A stretch of 64,000 bases of DNA from positions 248,001-312,000 of the forward strand of contig NZ_VYRZ01000003.1 of NCBI RefSeq assembly GCF_008710705.1, written 5' to 3'. The notes below the pieces were generated by a model. The model ran no database searches. It was given only the letters and a program-made list of their open reading frames with translations, and was not told the origin of the DNA. The DNA comes from Microbacterium radiodurans. GTDB taxonomy: Bacteria; Actinomycetota; Actinomycetes; Actinomycetales; Microbacteriaceae. Shown one piece after another: positions 39,167 to 47,543 of this stretch (positions are counted from its first letter, which is position 1; every line of letters begins with the position of its first letter). The translations under genes and the position numbers were made by a program.

Positions 39167-40234
39167 TCAACGGCGGCGAGCCCGCTCGTACTGCGGCGGC
39201 CAGACGGCGGGGTCGGCGCCGAGTTCGTCCGCGGCTCGCAGACCGAAGTGGGGGTCGCGCAGCCACTCGCGCCCGGCCATGATCGCGTCGACGTCGCCGG
39301 AGGAGAGGATCTGCTCGGCCTGCGCTCCCGAGGTGATCTCGCCGACGGCGCTCACCGGGGCATCGACCGCTCGACGGATCTCGCGCGCGAACGGCACCTG
39401 GTAGCCCGGTCCGGTCGTGATCTCCTGGTGCGCGACGAGCCCGCCGCTGGAGATGTCGAGGAGGTCGGCGCCGGCTGCGCGGACCCAGGCGCTCACCGTC
39501 GCGGTCTCGGCGACGTCCCACCCGCCCTCGGCCCAGTCGGTCGCCGAGAAGCGCACGAACAGGGGCGCGTCGGGTGCGGCATCCCGCACCGCCGAGACGA
39601 TGCGGAGCAGCAGCCGGGCGCGGTTCTCGAGCGAGCCGCCGTACGCGTCCGACCGCCGGTTCGACAGCGGCGAGAGGAACTCGTGGAGCAGGTACCCGTG
39701 CGCGGCGTGGATCTCGAGCACGTCGAACCCGGCCCGGGCGGCGCGGACCGCGGCGGAGGCGAATGCCGCGACGAGCTCGTCGATCTCGGCGGCGGTCAAC
39801 TCCTGCGGCGTCGCATAACCGTCGAAGGCGACGGCTGAGGGCGCCCGGGTCGTCCAGCCGCCCTGATCGGCGGGCACGCTTCCACGCGATCCCGAGAACG
39901 GCGAGAAGGTCGACGCCTTGCGTCCGGCATGCGCGAGCTGGATGCCGGCGGCCGCACCACGCGCGTGCACGGCGGCGACGATGGGCGTCCAGGCGTCGCG
40001 CTGTGCGTCGTTCCAGAGGCCGGCGTCCTCGGGGGTGATGCGCCCCTCGGGCACGACCGCGGTCGCCTCGGCGACGACGAGACCGGCGCCGCCGGAGGCG
40101 AACTGCGCGAGATGCACGTAGTGCCAGTCGTTCGGCAGGCCGTCCTGCGCCGAGTACTGGCACATGGGCGCGACCCACAGGCGATTGCGCAGGGTCAGAC
40201 CGCGAACGGTCAGGGGGCTGAACAGCTGGCTCAC
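39167..40234 (-). CDS. Old yellow enzyme (NADH:flavin oxidoreductase, YqjM type)
   Basis: A 355-residue FMN-dependent ene-reductase in an (alpha/beta)8 barrel. Landmarks of the YqjM group are NRLWVAPMCQYSAQDG (with the FMN-near Cys), GIQLAHAGRKAS, FDVLEIHAAHGYLLHEFLSP and GRRSDAYGGSLENR-like SNRRSDAYGGS. The physiological substrate is unknown. The GTG at 40234 has CAGGAGC at good distance. It converges with the CorC/HlyC pair and diverges from nnrD. Confidence 0.92.
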   Translation of the reverse strand: MSQLFSPLTVRGLTLRNRLWVAPMCQYSAQDGLPNDWHYVHLAQFASGGAGLVVAEATAVVPEGRITPEDAGLWNDAQRDAWTPIVAAVHARGAAAGIQLAHAGRKASTFSPFSGSRGSVPADQGGWTTRAPSAVAFDGYATPQELTAAEIDELVAAFASAAVRAARAGFDVLEIHAAHGYLLHEFLSPLSNRRSDAYGGSLENRARLLLRIVSAVRDAAPDAPLFVRFSATDWAEGGWDVAETATVSAWVRAAGADLLDISSGGLVAHQEITTGPGYQVPFAREIRRAVDAPVSAVGEITSGAQAEQILSSGDVDAIMAGREWLRDPHFGLRAADELGADPAVWPPQYERARRR

Positions 40235-40258
40235 GGCCGGGCTCCTGTCCGGCGCCGG

Positions 40259-40264
40259 TATCGT
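40259..40264 (+). promoter_or_regulatory. Leaderless -10 (TATCGT) of nnrD
   Basis: TATCGT is followed by exactly 6 nt and the ATG at 40271. Confidence 0.55.
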
Positions 40265-40270
40265 GGCGCC

Positions 40271-41101
40271 ATGGTCGAGATCCACGAGTGGGATGCGGGC
40301 GATACGGCCGCGCTCCTGCGTGAGCCAACTGCCGAGGACCACAAGTATTCCCGCGGGGTGCTCGGTGTGCGCACCGGCTCGCGGGAGTATCCCGGGGCCG
40401 CGGTGCTGGGTGTCGAAGCCGCCTGGCGCACCGGCATCGGCATGGTCCGCTACCTCGGGCCCGACCGCGCGGCCGATCTCGTGCTCCAGCGTCGCCCCGA
40501 GACCGTGACGACGCCGGGCCGTGTCCAGGCCTGGCTCATCGGCTCGGGAACAGCCCCCGACACGAGGCCGGCGGCCGAGACCGCACGCCTGACCGAGCTG
40601 CTGCACGGCGAGCTGCCGGTCGTCGTGGACGCCGGCGCGCTCGACCTCGTCGCCGAGGCCTCCGCCCCGATCGTCGTCACTCCGCACCGGAGCGAGCACG
40701 AGAAGCTCCGGGACGCGCTGGGGCTCGGTGCCTCCGGGAGCGACCGCGTCGCGGCCGCGCGCGAGACCGCGTCCGCCGCGGGGATCACGGTGCTCCTCAA
40801 GGGCGCCGAGACGATCGTCGCCACCCCCGGCGGCTGGACGGTGGTGGTCCGTGCCGGAACCGGCTGGCTCGCGACCGCCGGCACCGGCGATGTGCTCGGC
40901 GGCATCCTCGGCGCGCTCGTGGCCGCGCGCGGCGCCCGCCGCGACCTCGACGCGGAGGCCCTCGGTCCCATCGCCGCGGCGGCGGCGGACCTGCACGGAC
41001 GTGCGGCGCGCGCGTGCGCGCCGGGGCCGCTGACGGCCCTCGATCTCGCGGGATCCGTGTCGGCCGTGGTCGGAGGGCTCCTCGCCGGCGACGCCCGCTG
41101 A
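40271..41101 (+). CDS. nnrD: ADP-dependent NAD(P)H-hydrate dehydratase
   Basis: A 276-residue ribokinase-like repair enzyme that returns S-NAD(P)HX to NAD(P)H with ADP. Landmarks are KYSRGVLGVRTGSREYPGAA near residue 25, VVDAGALDLV near 118, VTPHRSEHEKL near 137, and the nucleotide and catalytic loop TGWLATAGTGDVLGGILGAL near 198-217. The NnrE epimerase domain that is often fused at the N-terminus is absent, so an epimerase should be encoded elsewhere. The start is set by the -10 placed 6 nt upstream. Confidence 0.92.
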   Translation: MVEIHEWDAGDTAALLREPTAEDHKYSRGVLGVRTGSREYPGAAVLGVEAAWRTGIGMVRYLGPDRAADLVLQRRPETVTTPGRVQAWLIGSGTAPDTRPAAETARLTELLHGELPVVVDAGALDLVAEASAPIVVTPHRSEHEKLRDALGLGASGSDRVAAARETASAAGITVLLKGAETIVATPGGWTVVVRAGTGWLATAGTGDVLGGILGALVAARGARRDLDAEALGPIAAAAADLHGRAARACAPGPLTALDLAGSVSAVVGGLLAGDAR

Positions 41102-41127
41102 CCCGGAGGCGCTCGACGCGCTCCCCA

Positions 41128-41133
41128 TAGGAT
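41128..41133 (+). promoter_or_regulatory. Leaderless -10 (TAGGAT) of the GT87 gene
   Basis: TAGGAT is followed by exactly 6 nt and the GTG at 41140. This argues against the GTG at 41134, which touches the hexamer. Confidence 0.55.
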
Positions 41134-41139
41134 GTGACG

Positions 41140-42372
41140 GTGCTGTCAGCGAGGAACGGGCGTCGGGCCGCGCTCTGGACCGCTTTCGCGCTCGTCCATG
41201 CCCTCGTCCTGACGCTCGGGTTCGTGATGCCCAATCAGCCGATGGGCGACGTCTACCTCGTCTACGAGCCGTGGTCGACCGCCGCGCTCGACGGCGGCGG
41301 CGTCGTGGGGATCGACTCCGACTGGGTCTACCCGCAGCTCGCGCTCGTGCCGATGGTCCTTGCTCATGCATTCGCATGGATCGCGGGCTACACGATCGGC
41401 TGGGCGATCCTCGTCACCCTCGTGGATGCCGTCGCCTTCGCCCTGCTTCTCGGCGCGGCGCGCTCGCGGGGCCGGGTCGCGGCCGCGTGGTTCTGGCTGG
41501 CCGCGATCCTGCTCCTCGGTCCGGTCGGCCTCTACCGTCTCGACGCGGTGACGGTCGCCCTCGTCGTGCTCGCGGGACTCTGGCTGCGCGGCCGGCCCTG
41601 GCTCGCCGGCATCCTGCTCGCCGTCGCCACCTGGATCAAGGTCTGGCCGGCTGCCGTGCTCGTCGCCGCCGTGATCGCCGTCCGCCGCCGCTGGGCGCTC
41701 GTGGGCGCGGGGATGATCGTGTCGGTGCTGACCCTCGTCGCGGTCGTCGTCGCCGGCGGCGCCGGTCACGCGTTCGGCTTCATCGGCGATCAGACCACCC
41801 GCGGGCTGCAGGTCGAGGCGCCGGTGAGCTCGGTGTACCTCTGGCGGGCTCTCCTAGGTCTGCCGGGCTTCACCGTCTACTACTCCCGCGACATCCTGAC
41901 CTTCCAGGTCACCGGCACCGACATCGACGCCGTGATCGCGGCGATGACCCCGATCCTCGTGCTCGGCGTCGGCGCCGTCGCCGCCCTGGCGTCGGTGAAG
42001 GCCGGGCGGGGCGCCTCGACGGCGCGCCTGCTCCCGATCGCCGCGCTCGCCGTCGTCGCCGCGTTCATCGCCCTCAACAAGGTGGGCTCGCCCCAGTACC
42101 TGTGCTGGCTGATCCCGCCGGTGGTGCTGGGGCTGACGCTCGATCGGCGGCGGTGGACCGGGCTCGGCGCCCTCGTGCTGGTGCTGTGCGGTCTGACCCA
42201 GCTCGTGTATCCGATCCTGTACAACGACGTCCTCGCCGCGCAGCCGGCGGGGGTCGTCGTCCTGACCGTGCGGAACGTCCTGCTGCTCGGGCTCGCGGTG
42301 TGGGCCGTGGTGCGGCTCGCGCGCGTTCCGGTGCGGCAACCGGCATCCCTTCCGCTCTCCACCCGCCCCTGA
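41140..42372 (+). CDS. GT87-family membrane glycosyltransferase (DUF2029)
   Basis: A 410-residue integral membrane protein with about ten hydrophobic helices. The first extracytoplasmic loop holds an acidic pair (MGDVYLVYEPW), and a W-rich segment ATWIKVWPAAVL sits near residue 165. These features fit GT-C enzymes of family GT87, which in mycobacteria are polyprenol-dependent alpha-mannosyltransferases of lipomannan synthesis. The acceptor here cannot be told. The start at 41140 is chosen for its leaderless -10. Confidence 0.78.
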   Translation: MLSARNGRRAALWTAFALVHALVLTLGFVMPNQPMGDVYLVYEPWSTAALDGGGVVGIDSDWVYPQLALVPMVLAHAFAWIAGYTIGWAILVTLVDAVAFALLLGAARSRGRVAAAWFWLAAILLLGPVGLYRLDAVTVALVVLAGLWLRGRPWLAGILLAVATWIKVWPAAVLVAAVIAVRRRWALVGAGMIVSVLTLVAVVVAGGAGHAFGFIGDQTTRGLQVEAPVSSVYLWRALLGLPGFTVYYSRDILTFQVTGTDIDAVIAAMTPILVLGVGAVAALASVKAGRGASTARLLPIAALAVVAAFIALNKVGSPQYLCWLIPPVVLGLTLDRRRWTGLGALVLVLCGLTQLVYPILYNDVLAAQPAGVVVLTVRNVLLLGLAVWAVVRLARVPVRQPASLPLSTRP

Positions 42373-42385
42373 GACGAGGTTCCCC

Positions 42386-42727
42386 ATGCTCATCGCCTTC
42401 TCCGTCGCACCCAGCGGCACCGGCCGCGCCGACGGCTCCGTCCACGACGCGGTCGCTGCGGCGGTGGCCGTCGTCCGCGCATCGGGGCTCCCGCATCGCA
42501 CGAGCTCGATGTTCACCGAGGTCGAGGGGGAGTGGGACGAGGTGATGGACGTCGTCAAGCGCGCGACGGAGGCCGTGATGCCGTTCGGCTCGCGCGTCTC
42601 GCTCGTGCTGAAAGCCGACATCCGTCCGGGCTACACGGGCGAGATCGAGGCGAAGGTCGAGCGCCTCGAGGGAGCGCTCGAATCGATTCGACAGAATGCT
42701 GCGGCGCGGACTACGCTCCCGGAGTGA
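42386..42727 (+). CDS. MTH1187/YqgV-family thiamine-binding-type protein (DUF77)
   Basis: A 113-residue small alpha/beta protein. Landmarks are MLIAFSVAPSG, GLPHRTSSMFTEVEGEWDEV and SLVLKADIRPG. The family is described as thiamine (HMP) binding in some members; the exact cellular role is not settled. The ATG at 42386 follows GAGACGAGG. Its stop overlaps the next gene (GTGA), so it is in an operon with the MFS gene and probably with the GT87 gene 13 nt upstream. Confidence 0.85.
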   Translation: MLIAFSVAPSGTGRADGSVHDAVAAAVAVVRASGLPHRTSSMFTEVEGEWDEVMDVVKRATEAVMPFGSRVSLVLKADIRPGYTGEIEAKVERLEGALESIRQNAAARTTLPE

Positions 42728-43959
42728 CAACTCCCGCAACCCGCGCCACGGCCCGCTGGGCGCTGTTCGCCCTCGCCATCGGCAGCTTCGGCATCGGCAT
42801 GACGGAGTTCGTCGTCATGGGTCTGCTCCCCGACATCGCGCGGGAACTGCTGCCGACGCGCTGGAGCGTCGACTCCGAGGGCGCCATCGCGCAGTCGGGC
42901 TGGCTCATCACGCTGTACGCAGCGGGTGTCGTCGTGGGTGCGCCGACCATCGCCGGAACCGTGGCGAAGTACCCGCGGCATCGGGTGATGGTCTTCCTGG
43001 CGCTCGCGCTCACCCTCGGCAACGCGCTGACGCTGGTGCTGCCCTCGTTCGAGCTCGTGGCCGCCTCGCGCTTTCTGGCGGGCCTGCCGCACGGCGCCTA
43101 TTTCGGTATCGGCGCGCTCGTCGCCGCGGACGTGCTCGGCCCGGGCAAGCGCGCGCAGGGCGTCGCCTTCGTGCTCACGGGGCTCACCATCGCGAACGTC
43201 GTGGGGGTGCCGCTCGGCACCTTCCTCGGCCAGCAGTTCGGCTGGCGGGCGGCGTTCCTCCTCGTCGTGGTCATCTTCGCGGCGGCCACCGTCGCCATCG
43301 CGCTCACGGTCCCGCATCACGCCGGCGAGCCGTCCCGGACGCTCCGCGCTGAGCTCCGTGTCTTCCGCATCGGCCAGGTGTGGTTCGCCCTCGGCATCGG
43401 CGCCGTCGGATTCGGCGGGTTCTTCGCGGTCTACAGCTACGTCGCCACCCTCGTGACCGAAGCGGCCGGATCGCCCGAGTGGGCGGTGCCGATCGTCCTG
43501 GTGGTCGCCGGACTCGGCATGACGATCGGCAATCTCGTCGGCGGCAGGCTCGCCGATCGCGACCTCAAGCGAAGCCTCCTCGGCGGCCTCGTTGCGCTCG
43601 CGCTCGTCCAGGCGCTCCTGGCGGTCACGGCGGGATGGATCGTGACGGTCGGTCTGTTCGTCTTCGCCGTCGGGTTCTTCTCGTCGGCGCTGAGCCCCAC
43701 GATCCAGACCCGGCTCATGGACGTCGCGGGCGACAATCAGTCGATCGCGGCGGCTCTGAACCACTCCGCGCTGAACATGGGGAACGCCCTCGGCGCGGCG
43801 CTCGGCGGCGCGGTCATCGCGGCCGGCCTCGGCTTCGTCGCGCCCGTCTGGGTCGGCGTCGTCCTGGCCGCCGGCGGACTCGTCATCGCGTGGGCGAGTT
43901 TCGCCGTCGAGGCGCGCACACCGAGGCGGCAATCCCCGCCGGTGACCGTCCGTCGCTGA
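42724..43959 (+). CDS. MFS transporter, DHA1 family (12 helices)
   Basis: A 411-residue transporter with twelve hydrophobic helices. FALAIGSFGIGMTEFVVMGL at the start is typical of the AraJ/YdhP-like sugar-efflux or drug:H+ antiporter group. The motif A loop between helices 2 and 3 reads GTVAKYPRHRVMVF, weaker than the usual GxLaDrxGrR. The substrate is unknown. It is translationally coupled to the DUF77 gene. It converges with metX, and only 9 nt separate their stops, without a hairpin. Confidence 0.86.
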   Translation: MTTPATRATARWALFALAIGSFGIGMTEFVVMGLLPDIARELLPTRWSVDSEGAIAQSGWLITLYAAGVVVGAPTIAGTVAKYPRHRVMVFLALALTLGNALTLVLPSFELVAASRFLAGLPHGAYFGIGALVAADVLGPGKRAQGVAFVLTGLTIANVVGVPLGTFLGQQFGWRAAFLLVVVIFAAATVAIALTVPHHAGEPSRTLRAELRVFRIGQVWFALGIGAVGFGGFFAVYSYVATLVTEAAGSPEWAVPIVLVVAGLGMTIGNLVGGRLADRDLKRSLLGGLVALALVQALLAVTAGWIVTVGLFVFAVGFFSSALSPTIQTRLMDVAGDNQSIAAALNHSALNMGNALGAALGGAVIAAGLGFVAPVWVGVVLAAGGLVIAWASFAVEARTPRRQSPPVTVRR

Positions 43960-43968
43960 GCGGGGTCG

Positions 43969-45171
43969 TCAGGTGTCCAGGAGGCGGCGCAAGTGCCCGC
44001 CGACGACGCCGGTCTCGATGAGGAAGCCGTCGTGCCCGAAGTCGCTGCCGATGACGACGGCGCCGTCGTCGATGGTCGAGTGGATGCCGCGGGCGATCCG
44101 GTGCTGGCCCTCGACGGGGAACAGTCGGTCCGAGTCGATGCCGAGGACGAGCGTCCGCGCGGTCACGCGTGACAGGGCGTCCTCGACGCCCCCGCGGTCG
44201 CGGCCCACGTCGTGCGAGTTCATCGCCTCGACGAGCGTGATGTAGCTGTTCGCGTCGAATCGGCGCGTGAACTTGTTGCCGTGGAAGTCCAGATAGCTCT
44301 CGACGGCGAACCGGCCGCCGTGGCCGAGCGGGCTCTTGTCGGACTGCCACGTCCGTGAGAACCGCAGGTTGAGCTCGGTGGGGCTGCGGTAGTTGAGGAG
44401 CGCCATCCGCCGTGCGAGCGCCAGGCCGCGGTGCGGCCCGTCGCCGTCGCCGGCGTCGTAGTAATCGCCCCCCTGGAAGCGCGGGTCGATCCGGATCGCC
44501 TCGAGCTGCACCGAGTTCAGCGCGATCTGATCGGCCGTGTTGATCGGCGGGGCGGCGAGGACGGCGAGACGTTCGACGCGCTCGGGATGGCCGACGCCCC
44601 ACTCGATCGCGTGCATGCCGCCCATCGATCCCCCCACGACGGCCGCCCAGGTGTCGATGCCGAGGGCATCCGCGAGACGCGCCTGCGCGGCGACCTGATC
44701 GCGGATCGTCAGATGCGGGAAGCGAGCGCCCCATTCGTAGCCGTCCGTCGCGATCGACGACGGGCCCGTCGACCCCTGGCACCCGCCGAGCATGTTCGGG
44801 GCGACGACGAACCACCGGTCGGTGTCGATCGCCGCGCCCGGACCGACGATGTCGTCCCACCAGCCGGCGGTGGCGTGACCGGGGCGCGCGTCGCCGCGCA
44901 CGTGACTGTCGCCGGTGAGGGCGTGGAGGATGAGCACCGCGTTGTCGCGCGACGGCGACAGCTCCCCCCAGGTCTCGTAGGCCAGGCGGAAGGACGGCAG
45001 CGAGCGTCCGCTCTCGGTCTCGAACGCGCCGAACGAGGCGAACCGCCGGTCGCCGACCGGATCCCCGTCCCGCCAGGCACCCGTCGTCGGCGGTCGTCCG
45101 CGCAGGAGCCGGGCGTCGGCCTCCGTGATCGGCGCGCTCGGCACCGTGTCCTCGGAGGTCTGCCAATCCAT
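43969..45171 (-). CDS. metX: Homoserine O-acetyltransferase MetX
   Basis: A 400-residue alpha/beta-hydrolase-fold enzyme that acetylates homoserine, the first step of methionine synthesis. The nucleophile Ser lies in VVGGSMGGMHAIEW near residue 160, with LILHALTGDSH near 75, VVAPNMLGGCQGSTGPSS near 110 and the late catalytic Asp and His (GIDSDRLFP; GHDGFLIE). The start is ATG 45171 (MDWQTSED) or ATG 45180 (three residues more); GGAAG lies upstream of both. Its partner metY lies about 2.4 kb away. Confidence 0.93.
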   Translation of the reverse strand: MDWQTSEDTVPSAPITEADARLLRGRPPTTGAWRDGDPVGDRRFASFGAFETESGRSLPSFRLAYETWGELSPSRDNAVLILHALTGDSHVRGDARPGHATAGWWDDIVGPGAAIDTDRWFVVAPNMLGGCQGSTGPSSIATDGYEWGARFPHLTIRDQVAAQARLADALGIDTWAAVVGGSMGGMHAIEWGVGHPERVERLAVLAAPPINTADQIALNSVQLEAIRIDPRFQGGDYYDAGDGDGPHRGLALARRMALLNYRSPTELNLRFSRTWQSDKSPLGHGGRFAVESYLDFHGNKFTRRFDANSYITLVEAMNSHDVGRDRGGVEDALSRVTARTLVLGIDSDRLFPVEGQHRIARGIHSTIDDGAVVIGSDFGHDGFLIETGVVGGHLRRLLDT

Positions 45172-45217
45172 GACAGCCATTCTTCCGTGCGGCCGCGGTC
45201 GTCGCCCGCGTGTTACG

Positions 45218-46225
45218 TCACAGCCGGAACGGCGACACCTCGTACGTCCCGCCATGCTGACCGGCGAGGGCGACCGGGATGCCGTCGACGGTCTGGACGA
45301 AGCTCCCCGTGGGGTCGAGGCCCGGCGGCATCCGGTCGTCGATCTCGGCGAGCGTGCCGGCGGTCTCGTTCGACAGCCACAGCACACGCCGCCCGATCCG
45401 TGCGCCGAGCCCGTCCACGAGATCGGCGAAGCGCCGCCGCTCCTCGGCGTCGAGGTAGAGCAGCACGGCGCTGTGGAACACGACGAGCGTCGCGTCCGGC
45501 GGGCTCTGAGCGGCGACCTCCTCCAGGCGGTCGAGGATGTCGCCGGCCTCGATGCGCGGCGGGTCGGCGCGGGCGACGGCGACGGCGGCGCGCAGGCGTG
45601 CGACGCGGTCGTCGTGCACCGAACCCGGCCAGATCAGCGTCTCGAGCCACGCGACCGCCTCGGCGTCCGTCACATCGATCGGGGAGAGGTCGATCCCGGC
45701 GCGCCAGATGACCTCCGGCATCCGCCGCGGCGCGGAAACGACGTCATCGAGGCGGCAGGGGAGGAGGGGGATGCCGCGGGCACTCGTGTCCGGAGCGATC
45801 TCCCGCGCGCCGGCGGGTGTGTCGTAGGAGTACGCATAGCGGTCGGGGAACAGGCAGAGGCCGGCCGCCGCGCCCGTCTCGAGCAGGGCGATCGGCCCCG
45901 GGATGCCGGCGAGCACCGGCAGCAGCGTGGCGCATCGTCCGGCCTCGTTCGTCTGGGTGCGCCGGGTGGCGGCGACCTGGACGAGGTCGTCCCACGCGGC
46001 GAGAACGCGCTCGCGCTACCGCGGGAAGGGATCGAGGCCGCATCCCACCCACCGTGCCGCCGCGAAGACCAGGTTGGGTTGCCCTTCGCGCTCGCTCAGC
46101 CGTCCGATGCGATCCGTGAGCTCCGCATCGCGGGCGACGCCCTCGGCCCACGCCGCGTACAGCGGCGAGCTGCCGGCGGTCCAGGCGGCGAAGGAATGGT
46201 AGCGACGAGCGACATCCGCGTCCAT
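45218..46225 (-). pseudogene. DUF2332 family gene interrupted by an in-frame TAG
   Basis: One reading frame of 336 codons encodes a full DUF2332 protein except for codon 70, a TAG at 46018-46016. Before it: 69 residues starting MDADVARRYHSFAAW and ending GLDPFPR. After it, in the same frame: RERVLAAWDDLVQVAATRRT, then the family hallmark RTQTNEAGRCATLLP and IALLETGAAAGLCLFPDRY. No frameshift is needed; a single base change from TAC, CAG or TGG would give the stop. The ATG at 46225 has TAGCCT 6 nt upstream. Either a recent nonsense mutation or a sequence error. The family is methyltransferase-like but not characterised. Confidence 0.82.
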
Positions 46226-46231
46226 GGCAAC

Positions 46232-46237
46232 AGGCTA
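46232..46237 (-). promoter_or_regulatory. Leaderless -10 (TAGCCT) of the DUF2332 gene
   Basis: On the minus strand TAGCCT is followed by exactly 6 nt and the ATG at 46225. Confidence 0.5.
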
Positions 46238-46263
46238 GGACGTCCGGCGCCCGGATCGTCGCG

Positions 46264-46269
46264 TAGGAT
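46264..46269 (+). promoter_or_regulatory. -10 (TAGGAT) of the terC leader
   Basis: TAGGAT would start transcription near 46276, just where the riboswitch aptamer begins. Confidence 0.6.
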
Positions 46270-46275
46270 ACGTCG

Positions 46276-46369
46276 AAGCAAGGGGAGTACTTCCGCCTGC
46301 GGCGATCTCGTCATTACGAACCCGACGTCGGGTTCCGGGACGCCGGTCCCTCCGGGGATGAAGGAGACC
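46276..46369 (+). ncRNA. yybP-ykoY (manganese) riboswitch in the terC leader
   Basis: The leader has the hallmarks of the yybP-ykoY aptamer: AGGGGAGTA at 46281-46289, a TCGTCATTACGA block near 46308-46319 that matches the conserved GTCAATACG-like internal loop, a hairpin CCCGACGTCGGG at 46321-46332, and the closing GGAGACC at 46363-46369. The class binds Mn2+ and turns on exporters such as TerC/Alx and MntP. About 35 nt follow before the GTG of terC, with TTGGAGC near 46394. Confidence 0.88.
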
Positions 46370-46404
46370 TGGCCGTTCGCTACTGTCGACCCCTTGGAGC
46401 CTTC

Positions 46405-47436
46405 GTGGATATCACTCCGCTCGTCTGGATCATCACCATCGCGGTGACCATCGCCTTCTTCGTGTACGAGTTCTTCGCGCACGTGCGCACGCCGCACGAG
46501 CCGACGATCGCCGAATCGGCGCGCTGGTCGGCCTTCTACATCGGCCTCGCGCTCATCTTCGGCGTCGTCATCGGGTTCGTGCCCGGCTGGGGCTGGGTCT
46601 TCGCGGGCGAGTACTTCGCCGGCTACCTGACGGAGAAGGCGCTGTCGATCGACAACCTCTTCGTATTCCTCATCATCATGACCGGGTTCGCGGTACCGAA
46701 GAAGTACCAGCAGAAGGTGCTGATGATCGGCATCGTGATCGCCCTCATCATGCGCGGCGCCTTCATCGCCATCGGTGCGGCGCTGATCGACAACTTCTCG
46801 TGGATCTTCTACATCTTCGGTGCGCTGCTGCTCTTCCTCGCGTACCGCCAGGCGTTCTCGCACGGCGACTCCGACCCGGCCAACGGCAAGTTCATGCGGT
46901 TCGTCCGTCGGCACCTGCCCGTGACGGACGAGTACAACAGCGACAAGCTCACCGTGAAGAAGAACGGCAAACGATTCGTCACCCCGATGCTGCTCGTCAT
47001 CATCGCGATCGGCTTCATCGACCTCGTCTTCGCCGTCGACTCGATCCCGGCGATCTACGGTCTGACGAACGAGGCGTACATCGTCTTCACCGCCAACGCC
47101 TTCGCCCTGATGGGTCTTCGCCAGCTGTTCTTCCTCATCGGCGGACTGCTCGAGCGCCTCGTCTACCTCGCGCAGGGGCTCGCGGTCATCCTCGCCTTCA
47201 TCGGCGTGAAGCTCGTGTTCCACGCGCTGCACGTGAACGAGCTGCCCTTCATCAACGGCGGCGAGCCGCTGCTGTGGGTGCCCGAGATCCCGATCTGGTT
47301 CTCGCTGCTGTTCATCGCCGCCACCGTCGCCGTCGCCACCATCGCCAGCCTCCGCAAGACCCGCGGCGACCGGGCCAAGGGCGACCGCGAGCAGGTGCAG
47401 GGCGAAGAGATCACCACGGCCTCCGACGCCGACTGA
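46405..47436 (+). CDS. terC: TerC-family membrane protein (manganese export/homeostasis)
   Basis: A 343-residue integral membrane protein with about nine helices. The two conserved acidic membrane motifs are SIDNLFVFLIIMTGF near residue 90 and LVFAVDSIPAIYG near 212. TerC/Alx proteins are tied to Mn2+ efflux or metalation of secreted enzymes, and the Mn2+ riboswitch directly upstream supports this job over the older tellurite-resistance name. The tail is hydrophilic and acidic. The GTG at 46405 follows TTGGAGC. A hairpin closes the unit before convergent metY. Confidence 0.93.
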   Translation: MDITPLVWIITIAVTIAFFVYEFFAHVRTPHEPTIAESARWSAFYIGLALIFGVVIGFVPGWGWVFAGEYFAGYLTEKALSIDNLFVFLIIMTGFAVPKKYQQKVLMIGIVIALIMRGAFIAIGAALIDNFSWIFYIFGALLLFLAYRQAFSHGDSDPANGKFMRFVRRHLPVTDEYNSDKLTVKKNGKRFVTPMLLVIIAIGFIDLVFAVDSIPAIYGLTNEAYIVFTANAFALMGLRQLFFLIGGLLERLVYLAQGLAVILAFIGVKLVFHALHVNELPFINGGEPLLWVPEIPIWFSLLFIAATVAVATIASLRKTRGDRAKGDREQVQGEEITTASDAD

Positions 47437-47477
47437 CACGCCCCCGGCACAGCTCGCGAGGGCTGGCCGGAGGGTGA

Positions 47478-47530
47478 AACGACGGATGCCCCGGCCCACC
47501 GCGGAGGTGGGGCCGGGGCATCCGGTCGTT
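47478..47530. terminator. Bidirectional hairpin between terC and metY
   Basis: GGATGCCCCGGCC-CACC pairs with GGTGGGGCCGGGGCATCC (one bulged base), and the stem continues outwards through AACGAC and GTCGTT with one more bulge. It lies between convergent genes; no U-run. Confidence 0.75.
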
Positions 47531-47543
47531 CTGAGGAGGGAAC

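Noticed and set aside
45218..46225. A frameshift as the cause of the broken DUF2332 gene
   Set aside because: I checked the codon phase across 46018-45917: both parts are in one frame, so a nonsense codon alone explains it.
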